From: Clostridia bacterium
GTDB lineage: Bacteria; Bacillota; Clostridia; UMGS1810
Assembly: GCA_017503945.1 (NCBI GenBank)
Contig: JAFVSB010000193.1
Coordinates: 1-7,590, forward strand
Direction: 5' to 3'
DNA length: 7,590 bases
Part shown: positions 1 through 6,919 of the stretch, piece by piece
Layout of the letters: each line of letters begins with the position of its first letter
Position numbering within the stretch: the first letter of the stretch is position 1
Notes under the pieces: model-generated
Databases searched by the model: none
Told to the model about the DNA's origin: nothing
The model's input: only the letters and a program-made list of their open reading frames with translations
Made by a program: the position numbers and the translations under genes

Positions 1-133
1 GGTGGTGCAGTTTCAGGAAGTATTTGTAACCAACTGTTACAGGGTTATCAAATGGTTCACCTGTTCTGCCGTCGTAAAGCTGGGTTTTACCTGTTTCAGG
101 CAGACCAGCCTGTTTCAGCAGTTCAAAGATATC
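1..133 (-). other. Foreign, inverted rpoB fragment; probable chimeric assembly join
   Basis: Read on the minus strand from 133 down to 2, this stretch encodes 44 residues beginning DIFELLKQAG, passing through LYDGRTGEPFDNPVTVGY and ending LKLHH. This is a segment of the RNA polymerase beta subunit. The same protein region is encoded on the plus strand at 656-787; 34 of 44 residues match by eye, but the codons differ. Five of six leucines here are CTG, whereas the local copy uses CTC and CTT. The fragment therefore comes from another rpoB, not from a simple inversion of this one. It joins the local rpoB at AAAGATATC (125-133), which contains the palindrome GATATC and fits both sequences. Plus-strand translation of this part (starting MVQFQEVF) is meaningless antisense. 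An assembly or library chimera is the simplest explanation; a real rearrangement is far less likely. Confidence 0.85.
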
Positions 134-1444
134 GACGAAAGAGGTATCGTGCGCATTGGTGCCGAGGTAAGAGCAGGGGATATCCTCGTGGGCAAAGTTA
201 CTCCCAAGGGCGAAACCGAGCTCTCAGCCGAAGAAAGACTTCTTCGTGCCATCTTTGGCGAAAAAGCAAGAGATGTGCGTGACACATCTTTGCGCGTGCC
301 CCACGGTGAATCCGGCATAGTTGTCGATGTTAAAATCTTCACCCGTGAAAATGGTGACGAGCTTCCTCCCGGAGTTAACCAGCTTGTTCGCTGCTATATT
401 GCCCAGAAGAGAAAAATCTCTGTTGGTGACAAAATGGCCGGTCGTCACGGTAACAAGGGTGTTATTTCCCGCATTCTTCCCGAAGAGGATATGCCCTTCC
501 TTCCCGATGGCACTCCGCTTCAGATAGTGCTCAACCCCCTTGGCGTACCTTCACGAATGAACATCGGACAGGTTCTCGAAGTGCATCTTGGCTATGCTGC
601 CAAAGCACTCGGCTGGAAGATTGCCACCCCCGTATTTGACGGCGCCAACGAAAAAGATATTTTTGAAACTCTCAAGCTTGCAGGCAAATCGCTCGATGGC
701 AAAACAGTGCTCTATGACGGCCGCACAGGCGAGCCATTCGACAGTCCGGTTACAGTGGGCTATATGTATTACCTCAAGCTTCACCATCTTGTTGATGACA
801 AGATTCATGCCCGTTCCACAGGTCCATACTCTCTCGTTACTCAGCAGCCTCTTGGCGGTAAAGCCCAGTTTGGCGGTCAGAGATTCGGTGAAATGGAAGT
901 TTGGGCACTCGAGGCCTATGGTGCTGCATATACCCTGCAGGAAATCCTCACAGTCAAGTCCGACGATGTTGTCGGTCGTGTTAAGACCTATGAGGCAATT
1001 GTCAAAGGTGAAAATGTGCCTAAGCCGGGTGTGCCTGAGTCGTTTAAGGTTCTTATCAAAGAACTCCAGAGCCTTGGCCTTGATGTTCAGGTGCTCGATG
1101 CCAATGACGAAGTCATCCCCATCAGAGAAACCGACGATGATGATGACGATACAGATCTTCGCCTCAACCTTGAAGGCAACGAAGTTGACTATGATGACAG
1201 TTTCGATGATGAAGATGATGTTGAGCTTGAAGAAGAAGGCATAGAAGATGAAATCGAAGAAGAATCCTTCGATGATTCCGAGGAAGAAATCGACTTTGGC
1301 GATATTCTTGGCACTGATGATTTTGATACTCTCGAAGCACCCGATGTTCTTGACATGGGTGATGACTATATCGTAGACCTTGACGATATCGATGATATCG
1401 ACAGTTCAATCGATTCGATAGACGATGATTTTGGTGATCAATAA
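125..1444 (+). CDS. rpoB: RNA polymerase beta subunit RpoB, C-terminal part
   Basis: This is the C-terminal third of the beta subunit of DNA-dependent RNA polymerase, which with beta' forms the catalytic core. Genuine sequence begins near K-D-I-D-E-R-G at about 125. It continues through RIGAEVRAGDILVGKVTPKG and the conserved block KMAGRHGNKG (from 431), which contacts the active-site region. Next come LPDGTPLQIVLNPLGVPSRM, LYDGRTGEPFDSPVTVGY, and the C-terminal clamp segment GGQRFGEMEVWALEAYGAAY (from 872), which packs against beta'. The family normally ends soon after the LKELQSLGLDV-like helix. Here about 109 extra residues (1115-1441) follow, roughly half Asp or Glu with only two Arg and no Lys. 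The 5' part of the gene is missing because the window starts in a chimeric join, so the apparent GTG start at 2 is false. The stop is TAA at 1442-1444, 15 bases before rpoC, consistent with one operon. Confidence 0.96.
   Translation, partial: KDIDERGIVRIGAEVRAGDILVGKVTPKGETELSAEERLLRAIFGEKARDVRDTSLRVPHGESGIVVDVKIFTRENGDELPPGVNQLVRCYIAQKRKISVGDKMAGRHGNKGVISRILPEEDMPFLPDGTPLQIVLNPLGVPSRMNIGQVLEVHLGYAAKALGWKIATPVFDGANEKDIFETLKLAGKSLDGKTVLYDGRTGEPFDSPVTVGYMYYLKLHHLVDDKIHARSTGPYSLVTQQPLGGKAQFGGQRFGEMEVWALEAYGAAYTLQEILTVKSDDVVGRVKTYEAIVKGENVPKPGVPESFKVLIKELQSLGLDVQVLDANDEVIPIRETDDDDDDTDLRLNLEGNEVDYDDSFDDEDDVELEEEGIEDEIEEESFDDSEEEIDFGDILGTDDFDTLEAPDVLDMGDDYIVDLDDIDDIDSSIDSIDDDFGDQ
1115..1441 (+). 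other. Low-complexity acidic tail of RpoB
   Basis: The last 109 codons of rpoB, after the conserved clamp region, encode a tail in which I count 54 Asp or Glu residues, two Arg and no Lys. It starts with a run of six Asp and ends with short repeats of the kind DDIDDIDSS. At DNA level GATATC and GATGAT units recur between about 1380 and 1430. The tail is probably disordered and exposed near the C-terminal clamp. Acidic RpoB tails occur in some Firmicutes, but I cannot tell from sequence alone how unusual this length is. No function is assigned. Confidence 0.8.
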
Positions 1445-1453
1445 GAAAGGAGA
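1445..1453 (+). promoter_or_regulatory. rpoC ribosome binding site
   Basis: GAAAGGAGA lies directly after the rpoB stop codon and seven bases before the rpoC ATG at 1460. The core AAAGGAG (1446-1452) is a near-perfect match to the anti-Shine-Dalgarno sequence and fixes the rpoC start. Confidence 0.85.
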
Positions 1454-1459
1454 TAGCTT

Positions 1460-4400
1460 ATGTCAGCATTTAATGATTTTGAATCTATAAAGATTGGTTT
1501 GGCTTCTCCCGAAAAAATCAGGGAATGGTCACACGGCGAAGTTAAAAAGCCGGAAACAATTAACTACAGAACATTAAAACCCGAACGCGACGGTCTGTTT
1601 TGCGAAAAAATCTTCGGACCTCAAAAGGACTGGGAATGTTACTGCGGTAAATACAAAAGAATCCGTTACAAAGGCATTGTCTGCGACCGATGCGGTGTTG
1701 AAGTAACCCGTTCAAAGGTTCGTAGAGAGCGCATGGGTCACATTGAGCTTGCAGCTCCTGTTTCCCACATCTGGTACTTCAAGGGTATTCCCAGCCGCAT
1801 GGGTCTTATCCTTGATATGTCACCCAGAATACTTGAGAGAATTTTGTATTTTGCTTCATATGTGGTAATCGATCCCGGTAAGACTGATCTTGAAGAAAAA
1901 CAGACCCTCACAGAAAAAGAATACAGAGATTACACCGAAAAATATGGCAAAAACGGTTTCAAAGCAGGCATGGGTGCCGAAGCTGTAAAAGAGCTCCTTG
2001 CCGCCATTGACCTTGAAAAGCTTTCAGCCGAGCTCAAAGAAGAGCTCGATGCATCGCAGGGTCAGAAGAAAATCCGTGTTGCCAAAAGACTTGAGGTTGT
2101 AGAAGCATTCCGCCTTTCGGGCAATGATCCCCAGTGGATGATTATGGATGTGATTCCCGTAATCCCACCCGAAATCAGACCAATGGTTCAGCTCGATGGC
2201 GGCAGATTTGCCACATCTGACCTCAATGACCTCTACAGAAGAGTTATCAACAGAAACAATCGTCTCAAGAGACTCCTTGAGCTTGAAGCTCCCGACATCA
2301 TTGTGCGCAATGAAAAGAGAATGCTTCAGGAAGCTGTAGATGCTCTCATCGACAACGGCCGCAGAGGCCGCCCCGTTACAGGCCCCGGCAACCGCCCCTT
2401 AAAATCCCTTTCAGACATGCTCAAGGGTAAACAGGGCCGTTTCCGTCAGAACCTGCTCGGTAAGCGTGTTGACTATTCAGGCCGTTCGGTTATCGTTGTA
2501 GGACCAAACCTCAAGATATATCAGTGTGGTTTGCCAAAAGAAATGGCACTGGAGCTCTTCAAGCCTTTTGTAATGAAAAAGCTTGTTGAAGACGGACTTT
2601 GCCACAATATAAAGAGCGCTAAGCGCATGGTAGAAAGAGTAAGACCCGAAGTATGGGATATGCTTGAAGATGTAATCAAAGAGCACCCCGTATTCCTCAA
2701 CCGTGCTCCCACACTTCACCGCCTTGGTATTCAGGCATTTGAGCCTGTGCTTGTAGAGGGCAGAGCCATCAAGCTTCATCCCCTTGTATGTACAGCCTTC
2801 AATGCTGACTTCGACGGTGACCAGATGGCTGTCCATGTTCCTCTTTCACCCGAAGCTCAGGCAGAGGCAAGATTCCTCATGCTCTCAGCAAATAACCTCC
2901 TTAAGCCTCAGGATGGTAAACCTGTAACCGTACCTACTCAGGATATGGTTTTGGGTAGTTATTACCTTACCATCATCAAGCCCAAGGAAGTAAAAATTCT
3001 TGATCCCGGTGATTCAGGCTTTGAAGCAGGCGATGTTGTATGCTATCTTTCCAATCAGGAATTCAACAAAAACAATAAAAAAGCTATCAAATCAGGCAAG
3101 GGTCTGCATTGGATTAACCTCGAGCTTGAAGCTGCCGGCAAAAAACAGGCCACATTCACCGAAGAAGGCTGCTTCCCCGGTGAAGACGGCGAAGGCAAGG
3201 CATTCTCAAGCTTTGATGAAGTTCTCATGGCTTATGACAGCGGTGCGCTTGGCTTGCATGCCCCCATCAGAGTTATCAACACCCGCGAAGTAAACGGTGA
3301 GACTGTATCGGGCATTATAGATGCAACCGCCGGTAAAATCATATTCAATGAAAATATCCCTCAGGACATCGGCCTTGTTGACAGAAGCGTTGAAGGTCCG
3401 CTCACTTTGGAAATTGGCATGAATTTTGTTGCCGACAAAAAAGGCCTTGGCAAAATCTTTGACTACTGTATCAAAGAGCATGGCACCACAGTTACTGCAG
3501 GTGTTCTTGACCATATCAAAGCTCTTGGCTACAAGTTCTCCACCAGAGGTGCACTCACAATCAGTGTGTCTGATATCATCATTCCCGAGACCAAGCAGAA
3601 TCATCTCGATGAAGCTCAGAGCAAGGTTGACAAAATCACCAAGCAATACAGAAGAGGTCTCATAAGTGACGAAGAAAGATACAATAAGGTTATAGCCGCA
3701 TGGAACGAAGCTGCCGACGCTATTTCTGATGATCTTATCGACAACCTCGACCAGTATAACCCCATCTACATGATGGCTACATCTGGTGCCCGTGGTAGTA
3801 AGGATCAGATCAAACAGCTCGCAGGTATGCGTGGTCTTATGGCCGATACCTCAGGCCGAGCAATCGAAGTTCCCATCAAGGCTAACTTCCGTGAAGGTCT
3901 TAATGTTTTGGAATATTTCATTTCGTCTCACGGTTCGCGTAAAGGTCTTGCCGATACAGCTCTTCGTACTGCTGACTCAGGTTACCTTACAAGAAGACTG
4001 GTCGATGTATCTCAGGATGTTATCATTCGTGAAGAAGACTGCGGCATCAAGTCGGGTGTTGTTGTCAGATCCATCACCGATGGCAATGAAGTTATCGAAG
4101 GTCTCAAAGACAGACTCAACGGCAGAGTATCACTTCGTGATGTTATTAATCCTGCTACAGGCGAGGTTATTGTCAAAGCAGATGCACTCATCAACGAAGA
4201 CATCGCCAAAAAGATTTGCGATGCAGGCATAGAAGAAGTTGAAATCAGAAGTATTCTCGCATGTAAGGCTCGCATTGGCGTTTGTGCAAAATGTTATGGT
4301 TCCAACCTTTCAACAGCAGAACTCGTTAATGCGGGTGAAGCAGTTGGTATCATTGCAGCGCAGTCTATCGGTGAGCCGGGTACTCAGCTTACCATGAGAA

Positions 4401-5206
4401 CATTCCACACCGGCGGTGTTGCCGGTGATGATATCACACAGGGTCTTCCCAGAGTTGAGGAGCTCTTTGAAGCTCGCAAACCCAAGGGTGTTGCTATTTT
4501 GGCCAATGAAGACGGTGTGGTTAAAATTGAAGAAACCAACAAGAAGAGAGAAGTTATCATCACCGATGAAAACGGTGTTACCAGCACCTATCTCATTCCT
4601 TATGGCTCCAGACTCAAGGTTACCGATGGTCAGAGCGTTATCGCAGGCGATGAGCTCACCGAAGGTTCAATCTATCCTCAGGATCTTCTCGCCATTAAGG
4701 GCAAGATTTCTGACCAGGCAGGTCTCACCGCTGTTACCGATTATCTCACCAGAGAGGTTCAGAGAGTATACCGTCTGCAGGGTATTGATATTAACGATAA
4801 GCATATCGAAGTCATCGTAAGACAGATGATAAGAAAAGTTAAAATCGAAGACCCCGGTGACAGTAACCTTCTCATTGGCTCAATGGTTGACCGCAGCGAG
4901 TTTGAACAGGTCAGAGAAGAAATGGCTGCCAAAGGTCTGGCTGAGCCCACAAGCAAGCCGGTTCTGCTTGGTATCACCAAAACAGCTCTTGCCACAGATT
5001 CGTTCCTCTCGGCTGCTTCCTTCCAGGAAACAACCAGAGTTCTTACTGATGCTGCCATCAAGGGCAAAAAAGATCCTCTCATCGGTCTTAAAGAAAATGT
5101 TATTATTGGTAAGCTTATTCCTGCAGGAACAGGTCTGCCGGTATATCAGAATGTTGAAGTGGTCACACCCATCATTCATGCCGATGATTATATGGAAACA
5201 AAATAA
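1460..5206 (+). CDS. rpoC: RNA polymerase beta' subunit RpoC
   Basis: This gene is complete at 1,248 residues, close to the usual Gram-positive size of about 1,200. Beta' carries the catalytic magnesium and, with beta, forms the clamp of RNA polymerase. In order: an N-terminal zinc ribbon with C60, C62, C75 and C78; the clamp and rudder region; the switch and lid region around GKRVDYSGRSVIVVGPNL (about 335-351); the catalytic loop NADFDGDQ (448-455) with its three aspartates D450, D452 and D454; the bridge helix region from about 824 (HGSRKGLADTALRTADSGY); the second zinc site C861, C935, C942, C945; and the trigger loop TMRTFHTGG (978-986). The large proteobacterial insertion in the trigger loop is absent. 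Residues about 506-578 appear to be an extra lineage-specific segment. It is preceded by rpoB at 15 bases and followed by an intrinsic terminator, so it is the last gene of the operon. All key residues are present. Confidence 0.99.
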   Translation: MSAFNDFESIKIGLASPEKIREWSHGEVKKPETINYRTLKPERDGLFCEKIFGPQKDWECYCGKYKRIRYKGIVCDRCGVEVTRSKVRRERMGHIELAAPVSHIWYFKGIPSRMGLILDMSPRILERILYFASYVVIDPGKTDLEEKQTLTEKEYRDYTEKYGKNGFKAGMGAEAVKELLAAIDLEKLSAELKEELDASQGQKKIRVAKRLEVVEAFRLSGNDPQWMIMDVIPVIPPEIRPMVQLDGGRFATSDLNDLYRRVINRNNRLKRLLELEAPDIIVRNEKRMLQEAVDALIDNGRRGRPVTGPGNRPLKSLSDMLKGKQGRFRQNLLGKRVDYSGRSVIVVGPNLKIYQCGLPKEMALELFKPFVMKKLVEDGLCHNIKSAKRMVERVRPEVWDMLEDVIKEHPVFLNRAPTLHRLGIQAFEPVLVEGRAIKLHPLVCTAFNADFDGDQMAVHVPLSPEAQAEARFLMLSANNLLKPQDGKPVTVPTQDMVLGSYYLTIIKPKEVKILDPGDSGFEAGDVVCYLSNQEFNKNNKKAIKSGKGLHWINLELEAAGKKQATFTEEGCFPGEDGEGKAFSSFDEVLMAYDSGALGLHAPIRVINTREVNGETVSGIIDATAGKIIFNENIPQDIGLVDRSVEGPLTLEIGMNFVADKKGLGKIFDYCIKEHGTTVTAGVLDHIKALGYKFSTRGALTISVSDIIIPETKQNHLDEAQSKVDKITKQYRRGLISDEERYNKVIAAWNEAADAISDDLIDNLDQYNPIYMMATSGARGSKDQIKQLAGMRGLMADTSGRAIEVPIKANFREGLNVLEYFISSHGSRKGLADTALRTADSGYLTRRLVDVSQDVIIREEDCGIKSGVVVRSITDGNEVIEGLKDRLNGRVSLRDVINPATGEVIVKADALINEDIAKKICDAGIEEVEIRSILACKARIGVCAKCYGSNLSTAELVNAGEAVGIIAAQSIGEPGTQLTMRTFHTGGVAGDDITQGLPRVEELFEARKPKGVAILANEDGVVKIEETNKKREVIITDENGVTSTYLIPYGSRLKVTDGQSVIAGDELTEGSIYPQDLLAIKGKISDQAGLTAVTDYLTREVQRVYRLQGIDINDKHIEVIVRQMIRKVKIEDPGDSNLLIGSMVDRSEFEQVREEMAAKGLAEPTSKPVLLGITKTALATDSFLSAASFQETTRVLTDAAIKGKKDPLIGLKENVIIGKLIPAGTGLPVYQNVEVVTPIIHADDYMETK

Positions 5207-5211
5207 TATTA

Positions 5212-5248
5212 AAAAAGGGCAGCGGTTTCGTTGCCCTTTTTATTGTTT
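5212..5248 (+). terminator. Intrinsic terminator of the rpoBC operon
   Basis: Five bases after the rpoC stop, AAAAAGGGCA (5212-5221) pairs perfectly with TGCCCTTTTT (5232-5241). A G-T pair and two more base pairs continue inward to a GTTT loop at 5225-5228. The 3' arm leads into the T-rich stretch TTTTTATTGTTTT. The A-rich 5' arm could also make it work, more weakly, in the opposite direction. Confidence 0.93.
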
Positions 5249-5309
5249 TAGCCGAAAGGCAATAGGCCGAACTCAAACTTAAATTATTGTTTAGCTGCAT
5301 ACTGCTTGC

Positions 5310-5390
5310 CAATGATTTTAGATATTCTCTTCGAAAACTGGCTTCGGCTTCGCCTGCAGAGGTTTTCTCCGAGAACATCCAAAATCATTG
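5310..5390. repeat. First hairpin of repeat copy 1
   Basis: This 81-base imperfect palindrome has a perfect 10-bp outer stem (5310-5319 with 5381-5390). Without gaps the stem continues through GAT/ATC and TTCTC/GAGAA (5325-5329 with 5371-5375) and GAAAAC/GTTTTC (5333-5338 with 5362-5367). A GC-rich tip, GGCTTCGGCTTCGCC, lies at 5340-5354. Confidence 0.8.
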
Positions 5391-5393
5391 ACG

Positions 5394-5488
5394 GCAGGTT
5401 TGGGTGTGCTTTTGCAGCGACTCTGCAGAAACGGCAAGCTTTGCTTGCTGTTTCGAAGCCGAAGCGGAAAAAGTATACCCAAACCTGC
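5394..5488. repeat. Second hairpin of repeat copy 1
   Basis: This 95-base imperfect palindrome has a perfect 12-bp base stem (5394-5405 with 5477-5488). It continues through GTGCTTTT against AAAAGTAT with two G-T pairs, and carries a strong tip stem of CGGCAAGC with GCTTGCTG (5432-5439 with 5443-5450) around a three-base loop. Copy 2 is cut by the window end inside this hairpin. Confidence 0.8.
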
Positions 5489-5493
5489 GAAGT

Positions 5494-5522
5494 GCATTAT
5501 TCGCCAAACAATAATTTATAAT
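5494..5522 (+). promoter_or_regulatory. Possible promoter at the right edge of the repeat
   Basis: A perfect -10 hexamer TATAAT lies at 5517-5522, straddling the right end of the element, about 53 bases upstream of the permease start. The -35 position at 17 bases spacing (5494-5499) reads GCATTA, a poor match to TTGACA. If active, it would drive the AEC permease gene and would be partly supplied by the element. AT-rich sequence makes chance matches common, so this is tentative. Confidence 0.35.
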
Positions 5523-5574
5523 AGTTCGGATTAATAAGCACAATATACATATCATAAAATAGGCTGGTGAAACA

Positions 5575-6492
5575 ATGCTTGAAAACATATTAACAGTGGG
5601 AAACTATGTGCTGATTTTGTTTGTGCTCATAGCGGTAGGCTTTGTGTGCAATAAAACCAAAATTCTCACAAATGCCGCACTAAAAGAAATGACCAACTTT
5701 GTCCTTTACATCGTCACACCCTGTGTCATCATAAATTCCTATCAGCGAGAGTTTGACATAACCATGCTTCGCGGGCTTTTAATCACAATTGCAGCTTCGG
5801 TATTATCTTTTGCAATAAACATAGTGCTGGCACATCTTCTGGTAAAGGATAAGGACAATAAAAGAGAAAAAACCCTTCGCTTCGGTGCAGTTTTTTCAAA
5901 TTGCGGCTATATGTCGTTGCCGCTTCAGGAGGCTATGCTTGGTGAAGCGGGTGTGTTTTACGGAGCAACCTATATAGCCATTTTTCAGATTATGCTCTGG
6001 ACCTATGGTGTTATAGTCATGAGCGGAAGCGTCAAAAATATTTCACTCAAAAAAATATTCGTAAATCCCGGGGTGCTCAGCACTGCAGTGGGCATTGTGC
6101 TTTATGTTTTTTCAGTTTCAATTCCATTCACAGTGCTTGAACCAATTAAATATCTTGCAGCTCTCAACACCCCCATACCCATGGTGATTGTGGGCTACTA
6201 TCTTGCGCAGGCTTCGCTCAGGTTAAAGGGAGCTTCGGCATATGTTTCGCTTGTGTTGAGGCTTGTTGTGTCTCCTCTTATTATGATTGCGATTTTGCTT
6301 GTATTCGGCATAAGCGGTGACATTGCCATAGCCTGCACCATAGCTGCATCGGCTCCCGTTGCTGCAGCTACAACGATGTTCTCAGAAAAATTTGATGGTG
6401 ATACAACACTTTCAGCTACTTTTGTATCCATTACCACAATTTTGTCAATCATCACAATGCCTCTGGTTGTAGCGCTTTCGGCAATGATCTGA
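5575..6492 (+). CDS. AEC (auxin efflux carrier) family permease
   Basis: The product has 305 residues, the usual size for bacterial AEC-family transporters of the cytoplasmic membrane. The family exports or exchanges small organic anions such as malate; the substrate here cannot be told. About ten hydrophobic segments are visible, roughly at 9-24, 40-55, 66-90, 103-120, 130-150, 166-184, 196-215, 224-244, 248-270 and 281-303. The family pattern is clear in FVLYIVTPCVIINSY near TM2, in FSNCGYMSLPLQEAMLGEAG (107-126), which resembles the SNxGxxGLP motif, and in the C-terminal ASAPVAAATTMFSEKFDGD (258-276). The start at 5575 has only a weak ribosome binding site (AGGCTGGTGA, 5561-5570), but it begins right at the expected N-terminus. 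It lies after the repeat element. No terminator is visible between its stop and the rnpB promoter ten bases on, so its transcripts may run into rnpB. Confidence 0.9.
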   Translation: MLENILTVGNYVLILFVLIAVGFVCNKTKILTNAALKEMTNFVLYIVTPCVIINSYQREFDITMLRGLLITIAASVLSFAINIVLAHLLVKDKDNKREKTLRFGAVFSNCGYMSLPLQEAMLGEAGVFYGATYIAIFQIMLWTYGVIVMSGSVKNISLKKIFVNPGVLSTAVGIVLYVFSVSIPFTVLEPIKYLAALNTPIPMVIVGYYLAQASLRLKGASAYVSLVLRLVVSPLIMIAILLVFGISGDIAIACTIAASAPVAAATTMFSEKFDGDTTLSATFVSITTILSIITMPLVVALSAMI

Positions 6493-6501
6493 TTTGATTT
6501 C

Positions 6502-6530
6502 TTGACAAAAATAATCACTTATGATATCAT
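6502..6530 (+). promoter_or_regulatory. rnpB promoter, sigma-A type
   Basis: A consensus -35 TTGACA (6502-6507) is separated by exactly 17 bases from a -10 TATCAT (6525-6530), one mismatch from consensus. Transcription would start near 6536-6538, where the P1 helix of RNase P RNA begins. The -10 lies inside the 12-bp perfect palindrome TATGATATCATA (6520-6531). The -35 begins ten bases after the permease stop codon. Confidence 0.88.
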
Positions 6531-6534
6531 ACAA

Positions 6535-6870
6535 AAGAGCAAATCAGACAACTGCGGGCAGAAGCCGTAAGGCTCTGCATGAGGAAAGTCCGGGCATCAC
6601 AGAGCAGGGTGCCGGGTAACTCCCGGTGGAGGTAACTCTAAGGAAAGTGCAACAGAAAACAACCGCCGCTTTGCGGTAAGGATGAAAAGGCGAGGTAAGA
6701 GCTCACCGCGGTTCGGGAGATCGGACTGGCGTGTAAACCCCATCTGATGCAACACCCAAGTATAACACATGGCTTGCTCGGCTGTTATTGGGTGGCTTGA
6801 GGTATGCAGAAATGTATATCCTAGATAGATAGTTGTCAAATACAGAACCCGGCTTATAGATTTGCTCTTA
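6535..6870 (+). ncRNA. rnpB: RNase P RNA, bacterial type A
   Basis: This is the catalytic RNA of ribonuclease P, which removes 5' leaders from precursor tRNAs. The ends are set by an 11-bp P1 helix: AAGAGCAAATC (6535-6545) pairs with GATTTGCTCTT (6859-6869). The universally conserved P4 strands are present as GAGGAAAGTCCGGGC (6581-6595) and ACAGAACCCGGCTTAT (6842-6857). Other family landmarks are GGGTGCCGGGTAACTCCCGG, AAGTGCAACAGAAA, GAGGTAAGAGCTCACCGCG, GTGGCTTGAG and CCTAGATAGATAGTTGTC. The order resembles the E. coli ancestral type A rather than the Bacillus type B. At about 335 nucleotides it is compact; P12 is reduced to CCGC/GCGG around 6663-6677. The L15 region lacks an obvious GGU motif. 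A strong promoter and terminator flank it. Confidence 0.96.
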
Positions 6871-6881
6871 TTAATACAATT

Positions 6882-6904
6882 AACCGGCTTTGGCCGGTTT
6901 TTTT
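6882..6904 (+). terminator. Intrinsic terminator of rnpB
   Basis: AACCGGC (6882-6888) pairs perfectly with GCCGGTT (6893-6899) around a TTTG loop, followed by a run of seven T (6898-6904). It sits 12 bases past the end of RNase P RNA and only 20 bases before the bioY start, so it also lies in the upstream region of bioY. Confidence 0.93.
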
Positions 6905-6910
6905 GTGCTT

Positions 6911-6919
6911 TGGGGGATG
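6911..6919 (+). promoter_or_regulatory. bioY ribosome binding site
   Basis: TGGGGGATG contains GGGGGA (6912-6917), seven bases before the ATG at 6925. It decides that start over the in-frame ATG at 6862, which lies inside the 3' strand of the RNase P RNA P1 helix. Confidence 0.65.

Larger units (their letters stand above)
5280..5518. repeat. MITE-like element, copy 1, with 13-bp terminal inverted repeats and two long hairpins
   Basis: The ends TAAATTATTGTTT (5280-5292) and AAACAATAATTTA (5506-5518) are perfect inverted repeats. Inside are two long imperfect palindromes. The first spans 5310-5390, with outer arms CAATGATTTT (5310-5319) and AAAATCATTG (5381-5390). The second spans 5394-5488, with arms GCAGGTTTGGGT (5394-5405) and ACCCAAACCTGC (5477-5488) and a tip hairpin at 5432-5450 with a TTT loop. 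A second direct copy starts at 7429. The first 160 bases of the two copies differ at seven positions and need no gaps. The element has no plausible gene: the short open frames in it come from its palindromic sequence. The TA at each outer edge could be a TA target duplication, as with IS630/mariner-type transposition, but this cannot be shown without an empty site. It fills most of the 368-base gap between rpoC and the next gene. Confidence 0.88.

Noticed and set aside
2..124. GTG start at 2 giving RpoB an N-terminal extension beginning MVQFQEVF
   Set aside because: The residues are the antisense of a different rpoB piece and match no beta-subunit sequence in this frame. The frame stays open only by chance.
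588..1244. 218-codon open frame in the +1-shifted frame within rpoB
   Set aside because: It lies wholly inside the conserved rpoB frame and is rich in Ser, Met and Lys from shifted acidic codons. It has no recognisable domain.
3206..3646. 146-codon minus-strand frame within rpoC
   Set aside because: It is a complement shadow of strongly conserved rpoC codons, with no ribosome binding site or domain.
5306..5588. Short open frames on both strands across the repeat element (71 and 67 codons)
   Set aside because: Both translate palindromic DNA and so resemble each other. They lack good ribosome binding sites and are not shared as an intact frame with copy 2.
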